DNA from: an uncultured Anaerolineae bacterium
GTDB taxonomy: Bacteria > Chloroflexota > Anaerolineae > Aggregatilineales > Phototrophicaceae
Assembly: GCA_937995825.1 (NCBI GenBank)
Contig: CALKJO010000001.1
Coordinates: 171,665-235,664 of the forward strand
DNA: 64,000 nt
Direction: 5' to 3'
Part shown: positions 16,201 through 24,870 of the stretch, piece by piece
How positions within the stretch are numbered: the stretch's first letter is position 1
Layout: the number at the start of each line of letters is the position of its first letter
Made by a program: the position numbers and the translations under genes
The notes under the pieces: model-generated
The model's input: only the letters and a program-made list of their open reading frames with translations
Databases searched by the model: none
What the model was told of the DNA's origin: nothing

Positions 16201-17113
16201 CGATCACTACCTCCGGTCGGCGGGTCAGCTCATCGAAGATGCGCCAGATATATTCGCCGATGATCCCCAGCATCAAAATGACCAGCCCCAATAGAAACGC
16301 GATCAGTGCTGCCAGCGTCGCAAAACCCGGTACATCTCGGGCGCCAAAGAGATAGCTGATCGCGATGTACATGCCATAAAGAAAGCTCAAAAAAGCCACA
16401 ATGAAGCCGATCAGCGAGATGATCCGAATCGGCAGCACTGAAAAGCCCACCAGCGAGTCGACGAAGTAGTTGAACTTCTTGAAAAATGTCCAGCGCGACT
16501 TGCCATATGGGCGCTCCGGTCGGACGTATTCCATGATAATGGGCTTGAAGCCCAGCCAGTAAAGCAGCAGCGTCGTGTTCATATTCTTGCTGCTATCGCG
16601 GATATAGGGCAAGAGCTGTTTATCCATCAGCATGATGTCAAAACCAGTTGGTGGATAGTCTGGGGCAATTATCCAGCGCACCAGCCGGTAATACAGCCAG
16701 GCGAAAAAGCGGGTCATGGCAGGATCGCTGCGCATCGTCCGCGCTGCCAGCACAAACTTCGCGCCGTTGAGCCAGTGTTTGGTCATCTCAACGACCAGAT
16801 AAGGTGGGTCTTGCAAATCAGCAGCAAGCCACATAAAGCAGTCGCCTGTGACGTAATTCAGCCCAATTTTAGAGGCGTGGATCGCGCCGAAATTGCGCGC
16901 CAGCTTGATCACGCGGGTGGCAGGGCGCTGCTGACGAATGGCGAGCAGCGCCGCCAGGGATGTGTCACCCGATCCATCATCGACGAAGATCAATTCCAGC
17001 GCGCAGCCGAGCTGCGCTAGCTGCATCTCTACGCCCTGCAGCGCAACGAACAAATGCGGCAGCGACTCGGCATTGTAATAGACAGGGACAACGACGGAGA
17101 CCGTTTTATCCAT
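16187..17113 (-). CDS. GT2 glycosyltransferase, GtrB/DPM1-like with C-terminal membrane domain
   Basis: About 308 residues. An N-terminal GT-A domain has VSVVVPVYYNAESLP, IFVDDGSGDTS (nucleotide/metal-binding DDG) and VIKLARNFGAIHA, then AADLQDPP, the DXD-like acidic motif typical of dolichol/undecaprenyl-phosphate glycosyltransferases. Two TM helices near the C terminus (IRIISLIGFIVAFLSFLYGM and LAALIAFLLGLVILMLGIIG) lead to GEYIWRIFDELTRRPEVVI, a classic GtrB ending. It likely loads a hexose onto polyprenyl phosphate for use outside the membrane. ATG 17113 follows GGAATGGTGA; ATG 17122, overlapping the upstream stop, is an alternative. It overlaps gtrA. Confidence 0.9.
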   Translation of the reverse strand: MDKTVSVVVPVYYNAESLPHLFVALQGVEMQLAQLGCALELIFVDDGSGDTSLAALLAIRQQRPATRVIKLARNFGAIHASKIGLNYVTGDCFMWLAADLQDPPYLVVEMTKHWLNGAKFVLAARTMRSDPAMTRFFAWLYYRLVRWIIAPDYPPTGFDIMLMDKQLLPYIRDSSKNMNTTLLLYWLGFKPIIMEYVRPERPYGKSRWTFFKKFNYFVDSLVGFSVLPIRIISLIGFIVAFLSFLYGMYIAISYLFGARDVPGFATLAALIAFLLGLVILMLGIIGEYIWRIFDELTRRPEVVIDEVY

Positions 17114-17115
17114 GT

Positions 17116-18069
17116 TCACCATTCCAGGACATAGGTATCGCAGACGATGGTGCTGCCGCCGAAATCCTCCTTATACGCCAGCAGACCTTGATTGATCGCG
17201 CCTGTTTCAGGTTCGATAGACGTGCCAAAATCGAAATAGGCAACGTTCGGGCAGCCAATGCGAACAACGTAGTCGATAACAGCATCAAGCGCGCCTAACC
17301 TGCGCCCCTCTGCGCTGGATGCCATATACTGCATGCGCGCGACACATTCGCTGACATACATCAGCGCGCCGGCGATCAGCGCACCTTCCAGAAATGCGCT
17401 GTAAAGCCGGATGTGCTGCGGGAAGGCGTACCGCAGCCGCTCGATCTCAGCGAGGGTATGCACCGGCTCGGCATCGTGCCGTTCGCGCAGCACCTCTGCT
17501 AGGACGCGCCAATAAGCGGCGTAATCCTCGCTTTCAGCCACTATGACACCCGCCTTCTCCGCCTTACGCACTTCATAGCGGCGGCTTTTGGGAAAAGTCG
17601 GTGGCGCGCTTCCCACTCGCCCAGGCAGCACTGTTGACGGGCGACGATCCATTAAATGCGCGCCGCACTGCTGCAAAGCGTACAAGTCCTCTTCAGCGGG
17701 CATCCGATGATAAATATGCGGAATCGGCTTGTAGATCAGGCGAGCCAAAGCGTGCGCGCGCGCGTAAGTGTTCAGCGCATCAAAGACTGCCAGCATATCC
17801 ACCTGCTTGAGGCGCGGGCTGACGATCCAGCCGCCGAACGTCAGCCCGCTGTGGCTGATCAGAGCGCCATCGCGCAGATGCGCCGGCAGCACGGCGATCC
17901 ACTGATCGCCGCTCCGCGCGATCAGCGAGTGATCAACGAAGCGATCCGCGTGGTAGTCCATATAGCCGCGCTCGAACAGGAATGTGCCGTTTTTACTCGC
18001 ATGCACGACGGCATCCCAAGCAGCGCGCTGATCAGGGTGATAGCGCTCGACCAGGATCGTTTTGGACAT
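17116..18069 (-). CDS. FemAB/GNAT-type N-acyltransferase
   Basis: 317-residue cytoplasmic protein with a double GNAT-like fold as in FemAB and sugar N-acyltransferases. The N-terminal half holds NGTFLFERGYMDYHADRF and ALISHSGLTFGGWIVSP. The second half holds PKSRRYEVRKAEKAGV, the surface-binding helix ERHDAEPVHTLAEIERL and the acceptor core EGALIAGALMYVSECVARMQYMASS. The ending, FGTSIEPETGAINQGLLAYKEDFGG, is typical of proteins called GNAT family transferases in surface polysaccharide loci. It probably acylates the amino sugar made by the adjacent aminotransferase; the donor is unknown. It lies 7 bases after the methyltransferase stop and just before the GT2 gene. Confidence 0.75.
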   Translation of the reverse strand: MSKTILVERYHPDQRAAWDAVVHASKNGTFLFERGYMDYHADRFVDHSLIARSGDQWIAVLPAHLRDGALISHSGLTFGGWIVSPRLKQVDMLAVFDALNTYARAHALARLIYKPIPHIYHRMPAEEDLYALQQCGAHLMDRRPSTVLPGRVGSAPPTFPKSRRYEVRKAEKAGVIVAESEDYAAYWRVLAEVLRERHDAEPVHTLAEIERLRYAFPQHIRLYSAFLEGALIAGALMYVSECVARMQYMASSAEGRRLGALDAVIDYVVRIGCPNVAYFDFGTSIEPETGAINQGLLAYKEDFGGSTIVCDTYVLEW

Positions 18070-18076
18070 TCCAGGC

Positions 18077-18838
18077 TCACGGTTTTAGAATCAGCATATC
18101 CTCGCGTCGATTCGCCATCGGCAGATCGGCGCGCTGTGGCAGCAAGTAAGCATCGAAGCCGAAGCGGCGCGCCCGTATGATCAAGCCGATGATCACGCCA
18201 TCATCCATCTGCCCTGCCTCAACTGCATTGAAATGCACCTCCGGCGCTTCTTCCGTCTCCATGAACGCCTTGTGAAACGCGATTCCCGTCGGAGAGGCAA
18301 AAAAGCGCTTGCGCTTGTCGATGTTGGGGAAATCGCCGATCAACCACTGCCCGCCATCCGCCAGCAGCGTCAGCGTTTGATCAAAGAACGGGTAGAGCAG
18401 CCCTTCCGCGAAGATGATCGAGACGACACCGTACGCCAGCACAACATCAACCTTACCCGCGCAGTCGGCAAACAACTGCGGCGTCTCTTTGGGATAACAG
18501 CCGCCCATCTTAGTCAGGTGAGGCGCGTCGGGGAGCAGATCGAGCATTTCAGGGGCATCGATCATGATCAGCCGATGCTCGTGCGCGCCGCAGTGTTCGA
18601 TCATCCGCTTCGCTGGATCGCTGCATCCAGGCCCGATATCGACCACAGTCAAGCCCCGCTCATTTAAACGCGGAAGCTTGGCGAGGATGTCCGCGAAAAT
18701 AGCGTCTCCCTTGCCCTCGCGGTACGAGTCAGGAAAGCCCACTTTTTCATACTCGCTCAACATCGGGTCTTTCGCCATCTGGCGAAAGCTTTCGTAGGTC
18801 AGATTCTTGAAACGGTCAAAGTTGATGCCCTGTCCCAT
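18077..18838 (-). CDS. Class I SAM-dependent methyltransferase-like protein of glycan locus
   Basis: 253 residues. The Rossmann start TVVDIGPGCSDPAKRM (about 63-78) is the SAM-binding glycine-rich motif I, LIMIDAPEML the acidic end of strand 2, and VDVVLAYGVVSIIFAEG motif IV. Proteins of this type occur in sugar biosynthesis operons, where they may methylate a sugar or serve an uncharacterised step; a decisive substrate signal is absent. The ATG at 18838 is preceded by GAGGAG at 6 bases, making it much better than upstream in-frame starts, though it lies 11 bases before the SDR stop. It is translated in one run with the flanking SDR and acyltransferase genes. Confidence 0.7.
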   Translation of the reverse strand: MGQGINFDRFKNLTYESFRQMAKDPMLSEYEKVGFPDSYREGKGDAIFADILAKLPRLNERGLTVVDIGPGCSDPAKRMIEHCGAHEHRLIMIDAPEMLDLLPDAPHLTKMGGCYPKETPQLFADCAGKVDVVLAYGVVSIIFAEGLLYPFFDQTLTLLADGGQWLIGDFPNIDKRKRFFASPTGIAFHKAFMETEEAPEVHFNAVEAGQMDDGVIIGLIIRARRFGFDAYLLPQRADLPMANRREDMLILKP

Positions 18839-18848
18839 GTTCTGCTCC

Positions 18849-19847
18849 TCACCAGTACCTCGATTTATGCGCGCGGTAATACGCTGTGGTCTGCGCCAGC
18901 CCATCGCGCAGCGCTGTGCGCGGCTCCCAGCCGATAACACGCCGAATCTTATCGATGTTGGCGTAGAAGTCGCCTGGCTCTTGCGCGGCGCGCTCTGGCG
19001 AGAACGGCGCGAATGTCCAGCGCCCCGATCCCGACACGGCGATCAGTGTCTCCACTAGCTCGCGGAAGCTGCACGGGATGCCCGTCGCCAAATTGAACAC
19101 GTTACCGTAAGCAGCATCACACAGCGCCGCCATGAGCATGGCGTCGATGCAGTCGTCCACGTACAGAAAATCGCGCAGGATTGTGCCATCTCCAAACACC
19201 TTAATCTCATCGTTGTCAATCGCCAGCCGCACGAACCAGTTGACCACGCCATAGCGCGGATGCTGCATCTGCGCGCGCGGACCGTAGATATTGGTCAGGC
19301 GCAGCACCATTGACGAGATGTGATGCACCCGATGATACATAAAGATGATCTGCTCGGCGGTCAGGTTGGAGATGTCCAGCAGTGCTTTGGGCATCATCGG
19401 CGCGTCCTCATCGACCGGCAGGTGCGGCTGCGCGCCGTATTCGCCGCGCGTGCCAGTGTAAATCACCTTGACGGTTGGGTTGTGGTGACGGCAGGCTTCC
19501 ATGACGGTTGCCGTGCCGCGAATGTTAATGTCGATATCGGGGTAGGGATCGGTCAGGCTGACGATGTGATCGACCTGCCCAGCCAGATGGAATAGATAAT
19601 CTTGATCGCGGACTAAATAGCCCATTAAATTAGCGTCGCGGATGTCAGTGAAAGTGACCTTGACTCGATCCTTGACCGGCTCGATATTGAACAAATTGGC
19701 TCCATGATCGGGCAGCATACAGTCCATGATCGTCACCTGTGCGCCCAGCTCAACCAGCCGGATCGCCAGATTGCTGCCCAGAAAGCCGAGACCGCCAGTG
19801 ATCAGCGCGCGCTTGCCCGCGAAAGCATCACTAGCAAAGCGAGTCAT
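18849..19847 (-). CDS. NAD-dependent epimerase/dehydratase (extended SDR) lacking YxxxK
   Basis: 332 residues. The NAD-binding loop TGGLGFLGSNLA (17-28), D42, TDIRD, FHLAGQVDH and RLTNIYGPR define an extended SDR of the UDP-glucose epimerase / GDP-mannose dehydratase group. DFLYVDDCIDAM and GNVFNLATG complete the fold. At the position of the catalytic Tyr and Lys the sequence reads LDISN (157-161), so both residues are replaced. Related SDRs with an altered Tyr exist in glycan clusters, so this may be a subfamily trait with another acid/base rather than decay. It overlaps the aminotransferase start by 4 bases, and its product presumably feeds or uses that enzyme. Confidence 0.85.
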   Translation of the reverse strand: MTRFASDAFAGKRALITGGLGFLGSNLAIRLVELGAQVTIMDCMLPDHGANLFNIEPVKDRVKVTFTDIRDANLMGYLVRDQDYLFHLAGQVDHIVSLTDPYPDIDINIRGTATVMEACRHHNPTVKVIYTGTRGEYGAQPHLPVDEDAPMMPKALLDISNLTAEQIIFMYHRVHHISSMVLRLTNIYGPRAQMQHPRYGVVNWFVRLAIDNDEIKVFGDGTILRDFLYVDDCIDAMLMAALCDAAYGNVFNLATGIPCSFRELVETLIAVSGSGRWTFAPFSPERAAQEPGDFYANIDKIRRVIGWEPRTALRDGLAQTTAYYRAHKSRYW

Positions 19848-20965
19848 GATGTCAGCGCCTCTACACTCGCGCGGACGGCGGCAATCACGCGCACTGCCTG
19901 CGCATCCGACAGCCCAATGTATAGCGGCAGCGACATGATCTCTCGGCTCACCTGCTCAGTCGCGGGCAGGCTGCCGGGCGCGCAGCCCAGATCGCGGTAG
20001 GCGGGCTGGAGATGGATAGGGATCGGATAGTGGATGAGCGTCCCAATCCCCGCATCCGCTAAACTCGCCCTGAGCGCATCCCGCGCAGGATGACGCACGA
20101 CGCAAAGATGATACACGGACTCTGCACCGGGGCGCTGCAGTGGTATAGTCACCATACCCATTAGTCCAGCGTCATATTGGCGCGCGATCTGGCGGCGGCG
20201 CGCGTTCTGCGCATCCAGATGCGGCAGTTTGACGCGCAGGATCGCCGCTTGCAGCTCATCCAGCCGCGAATTGATTCCGCGCTCGGCGTGATTGTAGCGC
20301 GACGTTTGACCGTAGTTGCGCAGCCGACGCAGTCGCAGCGCGTAGCCCTCATCGTTCGTGATTAGCGCGCCACCATCGCCGACCGCGCCCAGATTTTTCG
20401 TCGGGTAGAAGCTGAACGCCGCCAGATGCCCCCACGTTCCGACCAGCCGTCCGTTGAGGCGCGCGCCATGCGCCTGTGCGCAGTCCTCAATCAGCAGCAG
20501 ATGGTGCCGCGCGGCGATCTCGGACAGCGCCAGCATATCAGCTGGCTGACCGTAGAGATGCACGGGAACGATTGCTTTGGTGCGCGGGGTAATTGCAGCT
20601 TCTGCCGCTGCTGGATCGAGCGTGTACGTCTGCGGATCGATATCGACCAGCACCGGCTGAGCACCAGCTCGATCAATCGCGCAGACGGTGGCAACAGCGG
20701 TATGCGCCACCGTGATCACCTCATCCCCTGCCCCGACTCCAGCGGCGCGCAGCGCCAATTCAATGGCATCCGTGCCGTTAGCCACGCCGACCGCGTAATT
20801 GACGCCGTGATAGGCAGCGAACTCCGCCTCGAACGCTTCAACTTCGCCCCCTAAAATATACCAACCGCTATCCAGCACGCGCCGGATAGCAGCGTCGATG
20901 TCTGGCAGCACTGCAGCGTGCGCGCCGTTTGGTCGGTTGAACGGGATAGGGGCAGGTTGAGTCAA
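19844..20965 (-). CDS. DegT/DnrJ/EryC1/StrS sugar aminotransferase
   Basis: PLP-dependent aminotransferase acting on nucleotide-linked keto sugars, about 373 residues. Recognisable parts are GVANGTDAIELAL (PLP phosphate loop), PVHLYGQPADM, IEDCAQAHGA (Asp that binds the pyridine nitrogen), FSFYPTKNLGAVGDGGA with the PLP-lysine K190, and NYGQTSRYNHAERGINSRLDELQAAIL. The start is taken as TTG 20965 because AAAGGA lies 7 bases before it; ATG codons upstream (21028, 21067) would overlap the divergent DUF6056 gene. It is first in the six-gene operon and probably makes the amino sugar that the acyltransferase then modifies. Confidence 0.9.
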   Translation of the reverse strand: MTQPAPIPFNRPNGAHAAVLPDIDAAIRRVLDSGWYILGGEVEAFEAEFAAYHGVNYAVGVANGTDAIELALRAAGVGAGDEVITVAHTAVATVCAIDRAGAQPVLVDIDPQTYTLDPAAAEAAITPRTKAIVPVHLYGQPADMLALSEIAARHHLLLIEDCAQAHGARLNGRLVGTWGHLAAFSFYPTKNLGAVGDGGALITNDEGYALRLRRLRNYGQTSRYNHAERGINSRLDELQAAILRVKLPHLDAQNARRRQIARQYDAGLMGMVTIPLQRPGAESVYHLCVVRHPARDALRASLADAGIGTLIHYPIPIHLQPAYRDLGCAPGSLPATEQVSREIMSLPLYIGLSDAQAVRVIAAVRASVEALTS

Positions 20966-21048
20966 GGTTATATCCTTTGCGTCTCTGTTTCCATTGTATT
21001 GTAAGGTTAGAGTCGATCTGTCAACCATAACGAATCGATGGACACCAG

Positions 21049-22428
21049 ATGAAAGCGTGGATCGCAATTGCTGGACTGCTGCTGCTCGTTGGGATTGGAG
21101 TATATGGATTCAACGGCATTTACAGCCGCTACATGGCGGATGACTACTGCATCATCCATGAAATTCGCGGTCGCGATCTGGTCTCGATGACCGCTGAATG
21201 GTATCAGAGCGCCAGCGGGCGCGTGGCGCAGTTCGCCGCCCTGATCATTGCGCTCAATCTCAGCGTCGGTTTCGCAGCATTGTCGCCAGCGCTGCTGCTG
21301 CTGGTGTGGATCGCGGTGCTGACCTGGAGTCTGCTGCCGCTCATCCATCATTTCGAGCCGGATCGTCCACGGCTGGCGGCGCTGACGGCATCCGCTGCGC
21401 TGATCCTCGCGGCGCTGTCGGGGTCGCCGCAAATTCCGCAGACTCTGTACTGGGTCACAGGCGCTTACACCTACACCGCGCCCCTGATCGTCGCCTCGCT
21501 CCTGCCCGGCATCGTCTTGCGCGCGCGCACGCGCCTTCTGCCCAGCGCCGCTATGCTGACTTTGACTCTGGTCAGCGGGACGTTCTCCGAGCCGAACGCG
21601 ACCTGGCTGTTGGCGGCGCTGCTGAGCGCGCTGATTGGCGCGGCGCTGCTGAGCGCCCCGCGCGCCCAGATCGCGACCTTGGGCGCTGGCGTGATTGGCG
21701 CGGCGCTGGCAATCCTGATTCTACTTCTGTCTCCAGGCAACGCGCTGCGTTCCACCGCTTTCACGCCGTCGGACTCCGTGATTGCAACAGGGATCGGCTC
21801 GATACAGTATGCGCTGATGTATGCGTTAGCGCTCGCCCCTCGGCTTGCACCGCTGGGGCTGCTGGCGCTGTTTATCGCCCCGTCCCTGATCGCGCTCTCT
21901 AGCCCACATCCGCCCGTCCTGCCGACGGAGCGGCTCGGATGGGCGCTGCTGCTGTGGATCGCGACGGGCTTGTTCATGCTCACCGCTTTCATGGCTCCCG
22001 GCGTCCACGCCACCGTTGCCCCACCGCCCGCGCGCGCCTTCATTATCCCCGCATTCAGCTGGTCAGTGACCTTGGCGGGCGCCGGATGGCTTCTAGGCAG
22101 CCTCCTCCGTGCCCGGCATAGCCATCAACCCAGACTAACTCGCACCGCCGCTCCGCTGGGAGTAGGGCTGATCGCGCTGATGGCTGCCATCACCATTGTC
22201 CGCGAAGCGACCCTTATGCCGATTTACGCCGAATACGCTGCCGAGTGGGACGCGCGTGACCAGGCGCTCTGGGAAGCTGACGGCGCAGTCGTCATCCCGC
22301 CTTACACGCGCGATTTAGCAGTCAGCATTGGACTGGACACACTCACCGACGATCCGAAAACATGGGTCAACCGCTGCGCAGCAGATTATTATGATCTGGT
22401 CTCGATCCGCGTTGAGCGCCCCGCTTGA
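21049..22428 (+). CDS. DUF6056-like polytopic membrane protein
   Basis: 459 residues with about ten hydrophobic helices. It begins with a TM helix and then YSRYMADDYCIIHEIRGRD, followed by EWYQSASGRVAQFA, a periplasmic-loop pattern with paired acidic residues resembling GT-C glycosyltransferases. Later QTLYWVTGAYTYTAPLI and GTFSEPNATWL match the DUF6056 family, found near O-antigen and surface-sugar genes. A role as a GT-C-like sugar transferase outside the membrane is inferred. It is divergent from the aminotransferase gene and likely belongs functionally to that locus. No catalytic residue has been proved for the family. Confidence 0.72.
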   Translation: MKAWIAIAGLLLLVGIGVYGFNGIYSRYMADDYCIIHEIRGRDLVSMTAEWYQSASGRVAQFAALIIALNLSVGFAALSPALLLLVWIAVLTWSLLPLIHHFEPDRPRLAALTASAALILAALSGSPQIPQTLYWVTGAYTYTAPLIVASLLPGIVLRARTRLLPSAAMLTLTLVSGTFSEPNATWLLAALLSALIGAALLSAPRAQIATLGAGVIGAALAILILLLSPGNALRSTAFTPSDSVIATGIGSIQYALMYALALAPRLAPLGLLALFIAPSLIALSSPHPPVLPTERLGWALLLWIATGLFMLTAFMAPGVHATVAPPPARAFIIPAFSWSVTLAGAGWLLGSLLRARHSHQPRLTRTAAPLGVGLIALMAAITIVREATLMPIYAEYAAEWDARDQALWEADGAVVIPPYTRDLAVSIGLDTLTDDPKTWVNRCAADYYDLVSIRVERPA

Positions 22429-22467
22429 TTTTTGGGAGTCATGCTATTAGACTCAAAAATGTAAGTC

Positions 22468-22539
22468 GGGTCCATAGCTCAATGGCAGAGCGCACCGCTC
22501 ATAACGGTTTGGTTGTAGGTTCGAATCCTACTGGACCCA
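22468..22539 (+). tRNA. tRNA with CAU anticodon (probably elongator tRNA-Met)
   Basis: A full cloverleaf can be drawn: acceptor GGGTCCA/TGGACCC, D arm GCTC/GAGC, anticodon stem ACCG/CGGT with one C-T mismatch at its top, loop CTCATAA (anticodon CAT), 5-base variable loop and T arm GTAGG-TTCGAAT-CCTAC. The discriminator is A and CCA is not encoded. The paired first base and lack of three G-C pairs in the anticodon stem argue against an initiator. tRNA-Ile2 (lysidine-modified CAU) remains possible. No matching minus-strand reading exists. Confidence 0.9.
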
Positions 22540-22860
22540 CTATTGCTCGCGAACAGCCAGCGTCCCCGACGTATCTTGCGCATAAAACGCGATCTGATCC
22601 TTGATCCACTCGTAACCTGGCTTGGGATCGAAATACATCCAAGCGACATTCTGAACCCGCTCTGTATCGCTCTCTAGATCGATCCAGTAACAGCGACCCT
22701 TGTATGGGCAGGTGTAGATGCGCTCCGTCACACGCAGCTTGTCCATCCTCACTGCCTCCGGCGCGAAATACCAATTGCCCTCAAACACCTTCACCTGCAC
22801 GCCCTCCTCGCCGCTGGCGATCACTTCGCCGTCGGTGCGCGCCTTAATTGTGTAAATCAT
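22540..22860 (-). CDS. DUF427 domain protein
   Basis: 106 residues covering one DUF427 beta-tent domain. Landmarks are GNWYFAPEAVRMDKL, TCPYKGRCYWID (the conserved Cys-Pro-Tyr-Lys-Gly segment) and NVAWMYFDPKPGYEWIKDQIAFYA. DUF427 proteins are small cytoplasmic proteins of unknown function widespread in bacteria. The ATG at 22860 is chosen because GGAG lies 8 bases upstream; an earlier in-frame ATG (22881) has no such site. The stop codon is adjacent to the 3' end of the convergent tRNA. Confidence 0.85.
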   Translation of the reverse strand: MIYTIKARTDGEVIASGEEGVQVKVFEGNWYFAPEAVRMDKLRVTERIYTCPYKGRCYWIDLESDTERVQNVAWMYFDPKPGYEWIKDQIAFYAQDTSGTLAVREQ

Positions 22861-22917
22861 GCAGCTCGCTCCTTCATCCATCCATGCGTTTCTCTGACGT
22901 TCTCAGACTGGTCGATG

Positions 22918-23655
22918 TTACGTTTTGCGCAGCACGATATAGCTGTTGGCGCGGTCGCCTTCGCCATCCGCGCGAAATGCCATGATCGGGCGCAGACCCG
23001 ACGCGCTGATCAGCGCCGCTTCTTCCTCATCGTCGATGGCGTGGCAGTAGCGCAGCGCCGGCAGATCGGCGTGCCGTCCGCGCCGCCAGTCGAGCAGGTA
23101 ATCCCCTGGCTCAACCCGCTCGGCGAGATCGGCGTCCCAGGGCAGCAGGCGGCGCTGAAAACGCGGGAATTCATAAAACCGCCACGACGTGAAGATCAGC
23201 AGTCCGCTAGACTGGACGCGATCCGCCAGCATTCGCACCAGGTCAGCCCGCCGCGCCCGCCCCGGAATGTGATGCAGCACCGCGATCAGCACGATCAGAT
23301 TGTATACCTCCTCGAAATGGGGTGAGTCGAGCAGATCGACCTGACTGAACGCCGCGCTGACATTCTCCCTAGCGGTCAGCGCGGCGCGCGCCCGTTCCAG
23401 CAGCGCGGCGCTGCTGTCCACGCCGTGATAGGACAAGCGGCAGCGCAGCGCCTCCGCCAGGAACACCCCAAAGCGCCCATTGCCGCAGCCAACATCGAGA
23501 ACACGCAGCGGCGCAAGCGTCAGCGGGCGCAGCACAGGCAAAAGCCGCCGCCAGCCAGCCCATGCCTCGGCGCGGCTGGCATCAAATTCATCGGCGGTGG
23601 CTTCGTAAAAGGCGCGGTTGATGGCGTTGAGCCGCTGCGCGGTCACTTCATCCAT
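22918..23655 (-). CDS. Class I SAM-dependent methyltransferase
   Basis: 245 residues. LRVLDVGCGNGRFGVFLAE (motif I), GVDSSAALLERARAAL (motif II with the acidic residue that binds the SAM ribose), VDLLDSPHFEEVYNLIVLIAVLHHIPG (motif IV/V) are all canonical. The ALKBH8/Trm9-like segment (AVLHHI, later RADGEGDRANSYIVLRK) is reminiscent of tRNA wobble-uridine methyltransferases, but this is not decisive. The ATG at 23655 follows the esterase stop by one base (TGA-C-ATG), so it is probably translated by coupling; an upstream extension would lie inside the esterase gene. Confidence 0.82.
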   Translation of the reverse strand: MDEVTAQRLNAINRAFYEATADEFDASRAEAWAGWRRLLPVLRPLTLAPLRVLDVGCGNGRFGVFLAEALRCRLSYHGVDSSAALLERARAALTARENVSAAFSQVDLLDSPHFEEVYNLIVLIAVLHHIPGRARRADLVRMLADRVQSSGLLIFTSWRFYEFPRFQRRLLPWDADLAERVEPGDYLLDWRRGRHADLPALRYCHAIDDEEEAALISASGLRPIMAFRADGEGDRANSYIVLRKT

Positions 23656-23656
23656 G

Positions 23657-24652
23657 TCACGGACTAGGTTCGAGGCAGCTCGGCAGTTCAGCGGCGCTGC
23701 GCGCCCAGCCGTCGGCGTAAAAGCGCAGATATTCCGCAATATGCGCTGACCAATACGCCTCGTCATGTCCGCCAACGGGGTTGACGATATACGTGTGCGC
23801 TACGCCGCGCGAACTCAGCCGACTGGAGAACAATTCCAGATCGCGCCCCGCCGGATCGCTGGCGGCGTTATCGAGGTAAATCCGCATCCCCGACTCCGGC
23901 AGAAACGGCGCGCTCAGCGCCAGATCGAGCGGGTTGAACGCCGGCGGCGCGTTGCGCGCATCGAACGACGCGCTGTGACCGCCGATCCGCCCGAACACAT
24001 CGGGGTGGCGCAGTCCAACGCTGACCGCCCAGAAGCCGCCCCGCGAAATTCCGCCGATGGCACGATGAGACGGATTTTCGATCACGCAGAATGTCCGCTC
24101 GACGGACGGCAGCAGCTCCTCGATCAATACGGTTTCATACGACGGATCGGGCGGAAACTGATTCAGCCCGCCGATCCGCCCGAATGCCGGCATGACCAGG
24201 ATCATCGGACCCAACACGCGCAGCCGCATCCCTTGTTCGAGCGCCTGGATCACGCCGACGCGCTCCCATGTCCGCTCATTTTGGTTGAGTCCATGCAGCA
24301 GATAGACGACCGGGTAGCGCCGCTGATATTCCAGATAACACGGCGGCAGATAGACCTGATAAGGCAGATTCTCGCGGGCGGCGGCGCTGCGAAACTCGCC
24401 AAACGGCACGATCTGCCCCCCCCCCGCTTCGCACGGCGGCAGCGTCGGCGTGGGCGTCGGTTCGGGAGTCGGTGTCAGCGACGGCAGCGGCGTCGGCGTG
24501 AAGGTCGGTGTCGGCGGCGCGGGTGTCGGCGGCGTCGGTTCGACGATGATGATCTGCGGCGTAGCGGTCGGGAATGGCGCGAGCAGCGCCGTCGAATCGC
24601 ACGCCGCGAGCAGCAGAAGCAGAATAGGCAGGAGGGGGCGGATTGACATCAT
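23657..24652 (-). CDS. Lipoprotein esterase (esterase D/Fes-like alpha/beta hydrolase)
   Basis: About 331 residues. A lipoprotein signal ends in the lipobox LLAAC (Cys about residue 19). A Thr/Pro linker (PTPPTPAPPTPTFTPTPLP) spans about residues 35-75 and spaces the enzyme from the membrane. The hydrolase domain shows YPVVYLLHGLNQNERTW, nucleophile Ser in GGISRGGFW, and His in GGHDEAYW near the end; these match the esterase family of EsxA/ferric enterobactin esterases. The substrate is unknown, with feruloyl, siderophore or mycolyl-type esters known in the family. It is coupled to the downstream methyltransferase. A run of nine or more C bases at about 24416 falls in the linker region. Confidence 0.82.
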   Translation of the reverse strand: MMSIRPLLPILLLLLAACDSTALLAPFPTATPQIIIVEPTPPTPAPPTPTFTPTPLPSLTPTPEPTPTPTLPPCEAGGGQIVPFGEFRSAAARENLPYQVYLPPCYLEYQRRYPVVYLLHGLNQNERTWERVGVIQALEQGMRLRVLGPMILVMPAFGRIGGLNQFPPDPSYETVLIEELLPSVERTFCVIENPSHRAIGGISRGGFWAVSVGLRHPDVFGRIGGHSASFDARNAPPAFNPLDLALSAPFLPESGMRIYLDNAASDPAGRDLELFSSRLSSRGVAHTYIVNPVGGHDEAYWSAHIAEYLRFYADGWARSAAELPSCLEPSP

Positions 24653-24870
24653 GCCAGCATTGTAGCGCCGCGCAGCAGCGGCGGCAACTGCATCAGAAAA
24701 GCTCAAACCACAGCGTGCGCAGCGGGAAAGCGGCTTCTGCCACACGACTTTCATCGCATTCCTCATCACGACTTTCGCCGAAAAGCGCGATCCTTGCGCG
24801 TTTGCGCCTTTGCGTTATGATTGATTTGGCTCCGTCGAATACGTAAAAGCAGGATAAGGGGAGAGAGGGC

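Noticed and set aside
22429..22460. Hairpin-like GAGTC/GACTC pairing before the tRNA
   Set aside because: It can be paired only with a bulge, and no T run follows, so it is too weak to call as a terminator.
24415..24426. Run of nine or more C bases in the esterase linker
   Set aside because: The frame is intact across it and the region is a Pro/Thr linker; it is a possible slippage site, but nothing shows that it is switched.
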